From contig CM055103.1 of NCBI GenBank assembly GCA_029204225.1, positions 43,842,604-43,906,603 of the forward strand: a DNA stretch of 64,000 nucleotides. Reading direction: 5' to 3'. The notes below the pieces were generated by a model. The model was not told the DNA's origin and ran no database searches. It saw nothing but the letters and a program-made list of their open reading frames with translations. Positions 23,000-33,618 of this stretch are shown piece by piece. Source of the stretch: Diphasiastrum complanatum (Eukaryota > Streptophyta > Lycopodiopsida > Lycopodiales > Lycopodiaceae). The first letter of the stretch is position 1. Every line of letters begins with the position of its first letter. The translations under genes and the position numbers were made by a program.

Positions 23000-23715
23000 A
23001 CAAGATCTAAAATTTGGGAAATTTAGGATTTGAGAATGTAGAAGGTTGGGAAGATAGAAGTGGAGAATATGGATTGGGAAATGTAGACTTGGAAAGCAAC
23101 TTGGAGAAGTAGGAAAAATATAAAGTTCGGGAATGTGGAAGTGGAGAATTTAGAAGTGGAAGTTTAGATCTAGGAATCAAGTCTTGGGAATTTGATTGTG
23201 TGATTTTGGAAGGATGAGAGTGGGGAATATAAGTGGTTGAGAATATAGGTTTATGAATAAGGGATCTTGAAAGAGTACTGGGAATGTTAGGACAAGGTTG
23301 GAACAAGGTTGGGAAGGTGGATCTTGGGAATATAAAAACTTGAGAAGGTGGAATATAAAAGAATAAGGGATTTGGAAGACAAAAGTGCTGGAAGGTTGGG
23401 GAATGTAAGTTGTAAAGAGATCTATAGATTGAGTTGGGAAACTTAAAAGATCTGTGAATGTGGAAAATGCACAAAGCTGGAAATGTATATGTAAAGACAA
23501 AATGAAAGGCAAGATTTGAAAATGTGGAATAGATATGGAAAAGTGAAATGAAGAGTTGGGAAATGTTTATCTTGATGAAAAAATGGGAAATACAAATTGG
23601 GGAATCAAGAATGGAAGTGTGTGAGTAAGGATTGAAAAATCTGGATATGGGAAATGTGGATGATGACTCGATTATGTCTTGTAGTATATTCTCAAAACAT
23701 GGATTCTTCAACTAG
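23000..23715. repeat. purine-rich degenerate tandem repeat, stop-free on the minus strand
   Basis: The plus strand is built from variations on GGGAATGTGGAA / TTGGGAATATAGAAGTGG. The minus strand stays open for 234 codons (23711-23007) because TTCCCA-type repeats rarely make stops. The protein is low-complexity (Ser, Phe, Pro, Ile) without a signal or domain. I treat it as a degenerate minisatellite, not a gene. Confidence 0.6.
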
Positions 23716-24058
23716 AAGGATAGTTCGGATCCAATGACAACTCCCCTCAAGCTTGGGAAGTCACCCCTTTGGGAATACAACCTTGGAAATTCAAGAAGCT
23801 TGATGGTGGTTGATGATTTGGAGTATGCCCTCACCGATCTGAACAATGATTTATACTGAATGGATGTATTCAAATCTTGGATGGCGAACTCAGATGGTGG
23901 GAATTGTGACAACACAAGGAAAAATACAGCAGCATGAATGGAGGCAGATTAACATAGGATTAGGAGAGTAAAGGAGATAAATCCAACAAGACCATCACTG
24001 CAACACTCATCAAAAGGTTCTCACCCAAAGCCCTTTTATCCAATTAACTCAGATCAAG

Positions 24059-24805
24059 ATGCGAAGTAAAGAATCAGTATGCACCTACATCGAGCACTTC
24101 AAGCGTCTTAAAGGAGACTTTGTCGATGATAAAATCACTGAGAAAATGGCCATTAAATTTTTCCTAGTTGGGTTACGCAAGGCCATTAGGAGAGAATTGA
24201 ATCCCATAGACTCTTACACGACGCTAAAGGACGCGATGGATGATGTCATCCGAGAATAAGATGAAGGGTCTGACGAGGGTTATAATTATCGCGAGAAAAA
24301 GGGTAAGGGGCTGGCTAAACATGGGACTTCACATATTGAAGAATCCGCCTCAACCAGCACGGTCGATATCCTTCAGCATCTCTAATTTTGGAAAAGAGCA
24401 CACCAAGCACAAATGGAGAAGCTGATCTCAGAGTTCCAAAAAATACTAAAGGATGTGGCCGAAAAGACCTTCCCTATCCATGAATATATACGGTGCCCTA
24501 TGTGTGCTCAACACCATGCTGCCAACGAGTGCCCACATGCAAGAACATACTATCAGCAGGCGGCAAGACCAATGTACCATCCATACAGACCACCTGGACC
24601 TCCAAATTATGCACCGAATTCCACTACCAATGCATCCGCGCAGTGGCCAAGACAATACCAACCAAGGCCAATAGGCCCAGTTTTTCATCAACCTAGATCC
24701 TTTGATTCTATGAACCATCCTACACCACTTTTATATTCTCAACCAGAGTCTTCTTGTCCAAGGCCACGATCTCTCCCCACCCATTTCCACCACATCAACA
24801 TTTTG
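24059..24805 (+). pseudogene. gag fragment of an LTR retroelement (Ty3/gypsy-like)
   Basis: 24059-24259 encodes a capsid-like segment (YIEHFKRLKGDF, KFFLVGLRKAIRREL). A frameshift leads to 24413-24808, with a zinc knuckle CPMCAQHHAANEC and a Pro/Gln/Tyr-rich tail (YHPYRPPGPPNYAP). This is the arrangement of gag. No protease, RT or integrase follows within 2.3 kb. It is either a truncated gypsy element or the gag of a non-autonomous one ending at the tract near 27151. Confidence 0.65.
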
Positions 24806-27150
24806 TAGAGAGTCAACATATTGCTACATCGTCTATCACCCAAGTTGATTGCGACTACATAGACCTAGCGATGTACTATATAGAAGATAACAATGTGTCT
24901 ACTCATCAAGTTGATCCAATTGCACATTACTAAAATTAGTAGTATTAGATGTGTCTAGGCTTGTTTAGTATTACTGATTCTTTTGTCATCTATGGATACA
25001 TAGTTTCTTCTGATCCAAATAGAGTTACATTCTATCTAGCAACCATGTAAGGTCTATCTCAAACACCATCCATAAATAAGACCGAGAATGTATCACTTCA
25101 GATCTGTGTCTTCAATACGTCTCTATGACCAAGCAATTGATATCATACCCTAGAGCCAAGTTTTGAGCTACCGCCTGATGAATAATTAATTTTGTGTCTA
25201 GATGACAACCTGTATTTTTTTTTATCTAAGTGAAAGTAATCTAAGACATATTTGTCTTATTTTATGCTACGTAAATGTTACACGTTCTGACTGTGTGTTT
25301 TCTTTTGTAACACTGTAGCTATGGCCTTGTGCCAAGTTCGATACTGGATTGCAAGAGTTTGGTTTAAGAGTGTCATGCAATTTCTTTTATAGCGTTATAT
25401 GCTACAATTTTTCATTTTTTCTCTTATTTCAAGTTTTGTTCTATCAACTATGTTGTTTGTTGTTGTCTGTTTGTTTGTTCTATTGTCATATGGTTTGGTG
25501 TGTTTTCTTTTGCAGCAGCACTATTTGTGATATTTCATTGACAATTTTATTCTACTTCTGCAGTTGCAGTATCACATGAATTGTCATTGGGATATATCTC
25601 TACATCTTTACCAATGATTTCAACAACTTTCATTATGAACAAAAAGAGCAGTCAAGGGACTTCAACAACAACTGCTCAATATGAAACAAACGGAGCATCT
25701 TATCAGACTGCAATCATGATCCAGACAAATATCCGTCTTTTTAACACGATGGAATATTCGCGACAACAATCCCACCGCCATCATCAATAAGCAGTTGGTT
25801 TTACGTAAGCGATACAATATCCACGTTTTTCCAATTGCCTCACCATGGCCATCACATCATTGAATAAAGTGATAGCTTGTACCCGATGATGGGCTCTCAA
25901 GTCACATCAAAGGCAAAAGCTATGTGCAAACTGACACAGATGACAAGTGTTCCTACCAACACCAACAACGATGCTTCATCAGACAAATGTACAATGAGCA
26001 GTGGTCATGATCATGTCTCAAGCCCATACTACCGTTGTTCTACATCATCCATTTGATCATCTGCGGAGGCCACAAGAAGCACAAGTCATCAACGAGTGAA
26101 ATCTTATATCTCTACGTAAACTGAAGGAATCTCATGTCAATTAGAGATTGAAGTTATGAGCACACAACCTCAAGGACAAATGTCATTTTCAAAGCCAAAT
26201 AATGATGACACTTTGGAAAATTGTACACTGAGCATTGGTTATGAATAGCTATAATGTACACAAGGTCCCTATCATCCCTTGTCCACATCCATTCCTTCCC
26301 CCATGTTCTCCCATATAATCACTCATGAAGCTTCATCTCACTTTTCTCATCCATGTTTCAAGACCTCATTCCCACCCGATCGATCAATCTGAACTTGCTC
26401 TAGTTCTCAATTGAAGCACTTCGTGAAGCAGACAAGTCTACAACATCTGCAACATCCCAACGATGTCAATTCAGAGCTCCCGCTGAGCAATGCCAACAAG
26501 CATATTATCAAAAGGACCTTGGAGGTTTTTGACAAACAACAAGTGGTGTTTTTGTAATTAAAGAACTAGACAAGTTATTTACTTGGTGACCTTTCAAAGG
26601 CCACTACTATGTGTTAAAAAAGAAAAATAAAAAAAGAAATAGAAAAAGGGAGTTCAAGCCTCTAGTCCAAGCAATCCTTCATGGAGCTCTCAACGGTACA
26701 ATTGACCTCAAAAAAGCTGCAAGGCAACAATCAAAGTTCTGCCAACATCATGTCTTCAAGAGACAACTATGAGCAACAAACCTTTGATCCATTTATTTAC
26801 CTCCACTACCACCCCCGTATGTGACTCACATCCTATCACTTACCCTCATCTTCATCTCATTACTGTTCATTCACACCTTGTGTTGTTTTCATACCATATT
26901 CAACAACCCAAGCTCTTGTACATCATCCACTGAATCATTAGTGTGGGCACTTGGAAACACAACCCATCAAAGAGCCAACTCTCATATAATTCACATCAAC
27001 TCTTCTGGAGACGCTCATACTTCTTCAAAGCTTCATCTCCTACGGAGCAACACCTTACAAAAAGTTTCACATCTACAAGTTGCATCGACTTTGACTCCTC
27101 CAGTACCACAAGGAGTGGGGTCTTAACATTGCACTTGGCATGGGACCGCC
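24806..27150. other. non-coding stretch after the gag fragment
   Basis: No pol domain is visible in any frame. Short frames (25349-25790, 26821-27176) have no family signal. It could be the spacer of a large non-autonomous LTR element running to the polypurine-like tract at 27151. Confidence 0.35.
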
Positions 27151-28300
27151 AAGACGGAGGGGATAATGTAGGATAATATTCCCTATGAATATTCTAGCTA
27201 TATGGTAATTCAAATTAGTTCAAGTCATATAATTAAAGCGACTCTAGCTTAGGTCCACTGGGGGTCTGCTGTCCCATGGAACCTAACTTATAAAAATAAG
27301 TCATATGGTCCATTGGGGGTTTGTCCCATGGAACCTATTGTAAGTGACTTAGTTCTGTACTTAAATTACTATGGCTTGTAACTTAACTAAATTATAAGGT
27401 TTCGAGTTTTTGACAATTCATTTGTAGGTGAACACTTGTAGAGGAATTCTACATTTTGGATCTTCCCATCTCTCGTGTCTCTTCATTGTGGATCTTCCCT
27501 TTGGTTGTAAACTATTGTATGGAATATATTATTGAGTTAGCTATGTCCTCTTGGTTGGGTAAGCCTCAAGGAAGAGTATAGGATAGCCACCTTAGTTTGG
27601 AAGGGGATGCCTCAAATTAAGGGTTAGGATTCAAGGAAGATTAGGGTTTCATCTTTAGATTTAATCTTAGCCACTAGTTGGGGGGTAGCCATAGTGATTA
27701 ATCTAGGGTTTCTTAATAGTATCTTCTCATTTGTGTTAGCAACAAGATGAGCTTATGCAAGAAAGAGTGGATCTTACCCTCACAATACTCATCACCATGC
27801 TATCCCTTGGCCAGCATGCTTCCTTCCCCATGCTAGTTGGATTAAGCCATAGTGCATGCTAGTTGGGAGACCGCCATAACATGCGCTAGTTGGAGCCATA
27901 GCCGGAGGGATGCTAACAAGCCAACAACACCTAACCCTTGGGTTTAATAGTGATTAAATGCTACTTCATATAGGTTTTATGGCTAATAAACATAGGATAA
28001 ATAGGGCTTATAACCATAGGTCAATAGAAGGCCTCCACATAATTTTAGCACCTTGGCGCGTCAGGGTGCGCAGGCCAAGGGCTGGCCAAAAAGGCGCAGG
28101 CGGGTGCCAGGGCGGGCGCGCCAGGGGGCAGACAGCGCCCAGGTGGCTCCGGGCAGGCAGCGCTGGTGGCGCCGGGCAGGCCCAGGTGGCCTCGGGTTCA
28201 CACCCACCTGTGCACATGTGAGTAAGCAGGTGGCAGGTGGCACTAGGCAGCTTCACACCCACCTGTGCACATGTGAGTAAGCAGGTGGGTTCAGTTATAT
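27151..28300 (+). mobile_element. possible 3' LTR after a polypurine tract
   Basis: AAGACGGAGGGGA (27151-27163) is followed after TAA by TGTAGGATAATATTCC, which looks like a PPT-LTR junction. Inside, a 30-base unit with TTGTCCCATGGAACCTA repeats (about 27255 and 27309). A TATA-like TTATATATAGG lies at about 28295. No matching 5' LTR was found, so the right end and the link to the gag at 24059 are inferred. Confidence 0.35.
28040..28290. repeat. GC-rich block with short tandem copies
   Basis: This is a sharp GC-rich island in AT-rich surroundings, built from CAGGTGGC, GGCGCGCCAGG and GCCGGGCAGG words. The segment from TTCACACCCACCTGTGCA through CATGTGAGTAAGCAGGTGG occurs twice (about 28196 and 28250). 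Open frames on both strands follow from its base composition. It is probably part of an LTR promoter region. Confidence 0.6.
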
Positions 28301-31300
28301 ATAGGTACTAGTTTATCTCAGAGATTTGCTTATGATAAACCCTGGTGCCCGACGAGTTAGCATATGTGGGACAATGGCTTGATCAAAAAATGATCATCGG
28401 ATTTGCCATGTCATATGGACCATTGCCAAATATGTGTAAACATTTTATTGTATATGAAAGGTGATTAGTGTTAATCACATGGCTCACAAATAGAGGCCCT
28501 TTTTGAGTCCAAAAGGGCCCTAATGTTTTTATTGTGTAGTAGGATTTGTTTACATGTGATTCAAAATAATGAATTGTACTATTTTAGGAATAGTGATTTG
28601 AAATTTTTCGAATAAATGGATAAGAAATCATGCAATAAAGTAATTGTAAGCAATTGCTTTACTAAGTATTGATTATTAATTTTTTTTTTTTAATGGTGAT
28701 GATTATAGAAACTTTGTTAGTCATGATTTGTGATATCTCACATGGATTTTAGTTCATGAATGCATGACTATTGAGCAAGAAAATATTTTGTATTAATAAC
28801 CACATTATGAATAAATGAGACATGCCCATGTACAAACCTCAACAAAGAATAGAGTAACATTAGTATTCTGAGTTTAATATTCAAAGTTAAGTGTCCAAAA
28901 TATTACTCAAAATGTTTTCGTCAATAGTATAGTGTAAAATGTTTGTCTGTGTCCCTCATGTACTAGGGTGTTGTCATGGCATGTATTCATGAGACAGATG
29001 TACATAATCACATGTGTATATAGCCACTTTAGTCCAGATTCCTACAAGAAGACAAGTACTTGGGAGAGACTTGTCTATTTTGTTTTGATATTGAAATCCA
29101 GCAAATTTGTTTTGTTGGAAGGGTGGCACAAACCGTAAGTGTATCTTGTTCATCCACAGGCGAAAATTACACATCCACCCTATGTCCATGATACCCAATA
29201 GATGATATATATATCATCTCTGCCTTCAAAATTTTCACTAGGCCCAAAGCTATGAAAAATTCAAGCACACTGCATTGGTACAGGTTGCATGCTACTCCAT
29301 ACTCCCAAGGGACTTATTGTGGCTTCTACTTTGGTTTCATCAAGGTCCCATGAGTAGCAATACTTTTTGAGATGGCTATGGATTTCCTCTTGCAAGCACG
29401 TAGGTAGATGTAGAATGTGTTCCTTAAGCCAACCAAATCATCTGTTTTGGTACATCCACTTCTCTCGCACTCACCTACTTAAGCAAAGGATGGCTTAACT
29501 TCGGAGCTCTGCCCAATGTCTTTTTTTAAAAACTTCTAGTTCTAAAGTTTGGAGAATTCTTCAATAAGTTGTTACAAGAATAAGATGGGTCTATATCAGG
29601 ATATGACAATCTCACATTGAGGTGATTTTATGAATTTTCTATCACAAGATGCAACAACCATGATGTGCACAAGTTTTTATGAACATGCAAGACTATGAGC
29701 GAGCAGATGATATGACATGAAAATTGTTAATCGTCTCTCTTTGTCTCTCACAACACCATTTTATGCAATATGACAGACTTGAAAGAACATGGTCTGGTGA
29801 CCTTATCCTTTAGTAAATAGAGGAAATAAAAATCGTTGCAGGATTAACTTGTCTATAGTAATCATGCAAACTTTAATCTTATATGTCTTTGGTCCTCTAC
29901 TATTCTCTTTGCAAGAAATGATTTTATTTCTACTACGTTCTCATTTATTTTATTAATAAAAAAATAACAACAAAACAATGGAGTAATTAATCAAAGTTAT
30001 GAACAATTAAAAGTTAATATATGTCCCTAACACATTAATTATGTATTATAGTTAATTAGAAGCTCATAGTTCTTCATCATACATTTCTAATAATCATCCA
30101 ATAATAAAACATTCACTTGTGTGCGTCCTTTAACATGCTAAACACAAAACGTCCACAACATGTAACATGCTAATTACAAAATATCGACAACATGCAACCC
30201 ATAGCTATGCAATTAGGAAGCTATATATTGTCCCACACTATCAGACTTCAACAGAAGAGACATTGACAGGAGAGCACCCACTTGCGATCACTCTTGATTT
30301 TAATATTGCGGACTGCTAGTTCAAGACTAATGTCTTTACTGATGCCAGTGTTCCTATCAATCTATGATAGATATCTATCCCTTTAACAATACTGCTTTGA
30401 TGTGCTTTTATGGTATTATTATTTCAGAGCATTTTCTTAACAGAATAGTTGAAACAACAATAAAAAAATAGACTATGTACATAACCTTTCTTAACAGAAT
30501 GTTGAATTTTAATGCCCAGCATCTCAAACTCTATTGCCTTTGAAACTCATCGTAGTTGATATAATAATGACTGTTAACCCTAGCGATTTCATGATATCCA
30601 TGTATTGGTAGGAAGCTTTGGTTAATGAGAGTTGCAACCATAGATTTCAATCTTGCTTGAATTGAATCTACCTGACCTGATTGATCATGATTACCAATCA
30701 TTTTTCATGAAAATCAATCTCAACTCTCAGTGTAGAAATTCACCTAACAATACAACTGCTGTCAATTTGCTAGTTTGTACATTGTCGGCTCATTTCTTAC
30801 GAAAGCACTAATTTCATTTATTACGATCACAAGGTTAGAAGTGATGGGCAAATAGGTTAGAAGCACTTACAAGGTGTCTTACACAAGAAATAAAGGAAAT
30901 TGACTCGAGCCATAGTTCAACAATCGTTACTATTTTTCCTTCATGGAGAATTGAGTTGGATGGTAGAGATACTCACTAAGTAGTGGCTTTTTGGCTTAGT
31001 CTTGTAGTGACAAAATCAAAGTATTTCAATATTGTTCAACTGCATCTACTTCTCGAGCATTACAAAGAAAACATATAAATAGGACACTCTTATCGCATGA
31101 CAATGCAAATTGATTACAGATGAATCAAAAGTTACCCATCAGCTATCTTGTAGTCATAAAGAAGAAAGTCCTAATATGAGGATAAAGGCATCCCGACAAA
31201 GAGAAATAGTAGTCATCCTTTCGTCATAGAAAGTTCTTCGTAGGTGCTATTATACAAGATAAATCACTCACTCATGTTCTAGAGCCTAGGATGTATGCTA

Positions 31301-31755
31301 CAATTATGTTAGTAGATAGCACGGTTTCAAGGTTCCATCGTACTACTCTTTGAATAGTGAAAAATTGTACACAAAATTGTTGTTGTCTAGGCCGGTTGGC
31401 ATATTCATCCGAACTCATTTGAGACAAAGGCATCAATCACACTTTTTCATCATAAGCATTATCATCAGTCGCTGATGCTATGATAATGTGGTTGGGTGTG
31501 AAGTCTTTTGGCATAGTCACATCTACACCCTAACAAAAAATGGCATAAATAAAATAATTAGTGAAGTTCAAATGAGTGATTACTTCCATCTTTGTTAGTC
31601 ACGTTGTTAAGACTTTTGCTTGTAGCTTTAGATATACATAAGTTGATAAGTCATGGCTTGAGATTTATATAAGTTGGTGGTTTGTGTTGTTAATAATTTT
31701 GCTTGTAGATTCCGAATCCAGATAAATATATATATAAGTTGGTAGTTTAGAATGA
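28301..31755. other. intergenic, AT-rich
   Basis: No gene seen. A hairpin with arms GGCCCTTTTTG and CCAAAAGGGCC lies at about 28495-28522 and ends CCCTAATG, faintly like the transposon termini. A T-run is at about 28681. The short frame at 28974-29198 lacks any domain. The rest shows no retroelement motif. Confidence 0.45.
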
Positions 31756-31951
31756 TTATTGACTAGTAAATTGTCTTTTTTGCATTAGTAGATAGACAGT
31801 CGCAGATGGCGCAGTTGAAGGATAAATGTATTTTGGACTTATGAGATAGTACCTCGCATTTTGGCTCGAAATTGAGAGCGATGTGTTGCTGCTTCTGAGT
31901 AGAAGAATACCATTCAAGACACAAAAACAAAGCTTCAATTACGGAAAAAGC

Positions 31952-32179
31952 TTACAGATCCAAGGCTACCAAACCACGCGCTCCACAACAAAAACTGAAA
32001 TAGAATGATGAAGGATCGTCACCATTGGGGCTGTTGGGGTGGCCTGGAGGAATCAAACGCGGGAGAGGATGTTCCGCTACAGGCGTTGCATCCGACCATT
32101 CCTCCGACTGCTGTGCCTGCTCCCAATATAGAATGCTATTACCATCGCTCTGATATCTGGTACTTGTAGTTTGGCTCAT
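31952..32179 (-). CDS. small hypothetical ORF or first exon
   Basis: 75 codons from ATG 32179, reading MSQTTSTRYQSDGNS, with a Pro-rich middle (PLPRLIPPGHPNSPNGDD). The last coding bases run into GATCTGTAAGC, a fair splice donor, so it may be an exon. I recognise no family. Base composition is more balanced than in the flanks, which is the main reason to list it. Confidence 0.25.
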   Translation of the reverse strand: MSQTTSTRYQSDGNSILYWEQAQQSEEWSDATPVAEHPLPRLIPPGHPNSPNGDDPSSFYFSFCCGARGLVALDL

Positions 32180-32307
32180 TCCTGTCGTGTTTTGCCATCG
32201 CTTATTGGATAAAAGTCTTGTTACAAACAGATCGGAAAATCAAAATGGGGATTTCCAACTGAGCATATGCTGCACGATACTGCATCACCTCACAAAGCCG
32301 AGATCTA

Positions 32308-32420
32308 AACTAATCCTAGTTGTAGTGCAAGCTTCGCACTTGTTTGAGTTTACGTTTTGTTAAACTAATCCCAGTTGTAGTGCAAGGTTCGCACTTGTTC
32401 GAGCTTACCTTTTGTTAAAG
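32308..32420. repeat. two tandem copies of a 56-bp unit
   Basis: The unit AAACTAATCC(T/C)AGTTGTAG through CGCACTTGTT(T/C)GAG to TTTTGTT occurs twice in a row with few changes. Each copy contains the near-palindrome GTGCAAG(C/G)TTCGCAC. Confidence 0.75.
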
Positions 32421-32639
32421 TCTCAGTTAGTTGGGACGTATATATCTTTATCATCAATGTACCTATGAGGTTTATTTTACGAATAAATGCACCCAGGTGA
32501 GTCATGACCACTCACGTTAGTCACGCTGTCAATAAAAAAGTACACCGTTGATTTCTTTTTCTGTAAGGTCTTCCGTGACCGTCGATATCGGTGGGCCCAG
32601 CCAGCGAAACACGTCCACACAACTGAGCGGACACGTAGC

Positions 32640-33430
32640 AAACGGCTGAGAGCGTGCCACGTCCGCATAATCTAGGGCTCAGATTCCGGAGAGATCCCCG
32701 TACGGTGGTCACCGTTGGATATCCTTGATCCATTCGGATTCTGCCATGTGGATCGCGTCAGCCACTCGATATCTGGCACGTAGTGCTTTGACGCGTGGCT
32801 AGCATCCAATGGGTGGTACAGCATGTACGGTTCCATTAGCACGATCGGGATAAGAGGGCCCGATACGCTAAGGGCTTACATTCGCCACCGCTCCATGGTC
32901 GTAGAATCATTTCGATATTGCCACGTGTAGTGAGATGATCGATCAGATATCCACGTTGGAGAGTCTTGACACGTGGCACAGATCCAATTGCTCGGGGGCA
33001 AGAGACATTGTGTCCCTACGAAGGCTAACTAGCATTCTGGACCCTCCGCCGTGAGATATTTTGAAGCGCATATATTTTTGCCACGTGCTTAGAATATCTC
33101 TATCGCTAAAAAGCCTCCACGTGGTAGCCTCGACGCGTGGCAAGCATCCAACTGACAGCGCGTGAGCCATCTCGTGCCCGATAAGTGGGCCAGTTACGCC
33201 CGTCTTCTTTTCCTGAATTACGATCCAGGAGAAGCGTTGATCTCAGCACGTGTTTATAATCGACGATTCAAATCGTCCACGTGGTGATGTGACACGTGGC
33301 AAGAATCTGGAATACGCTCTCTGAGGCTTTCATAATCGACGATCCTGCATCGTCCAAGCGGCAGTGGGACACGTGGCAGGAATCCGAGGGAGAATGTGGA
33401 ATGTGCTCTCTGGGGCTTTTGTGTATATAT
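32640..33430 (+). promoter_or_regulatory. G-box module array and TATA box of the DUF7054 gene
   Basis: About five imperfect modules occur, each pairing a (T/G)CCACGTGG-like site with GAC(A/G)CGTGGCA and an ATCCAA tail: near 32790, 32970, 33131, 33292 and 33370. The last two are a tandem copy of about 77 bp sharing ATAATCGACGAT. TATATATAT at 33422-33430 then precedes the ATG by about 190 bp. G-boxes are bound by bZIP/bHLH factors in light and ABA responses; which of these applies is not shown by the sequence. Confidence 0.6.
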
Positions 33431-33618
33431 ATGTCGCCCGCTCTTCGGAGTTGGCAGCGAAGAAGAAGAGACGGCTTTTTGCTCGATTTCGGTCGCGGGT
33501 TCGATCCCGCGTGCGAGCACGAGGATTTGGGTCGCGGGTTCGATCTCTCGTGCCAGCAGGAGGAGGCAGCCGAAACAGAAGAGAGAGCGGGAGCGAGAGC
33601 GAGAGGGAGGGAGTGGCG

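Noticed and set aside
23007-23711. A 234-aa protein-coding gene on the minus strand
   Set aside because: The frame follows from purine-rich repeats; the sequence is low-complexity and has no domain.
28008-28280. GC-rich open frames on both strands
   Set aside because: They arise from base composition and tandem copies; no start context, domain or splice support.
28495-28528. A fourth copy of the transposon terminus
   Set aside because: Only CATTAG and part of a CAAAAGGGC-like block agree on the minus strand; the sequence is mainly its own hairpin.
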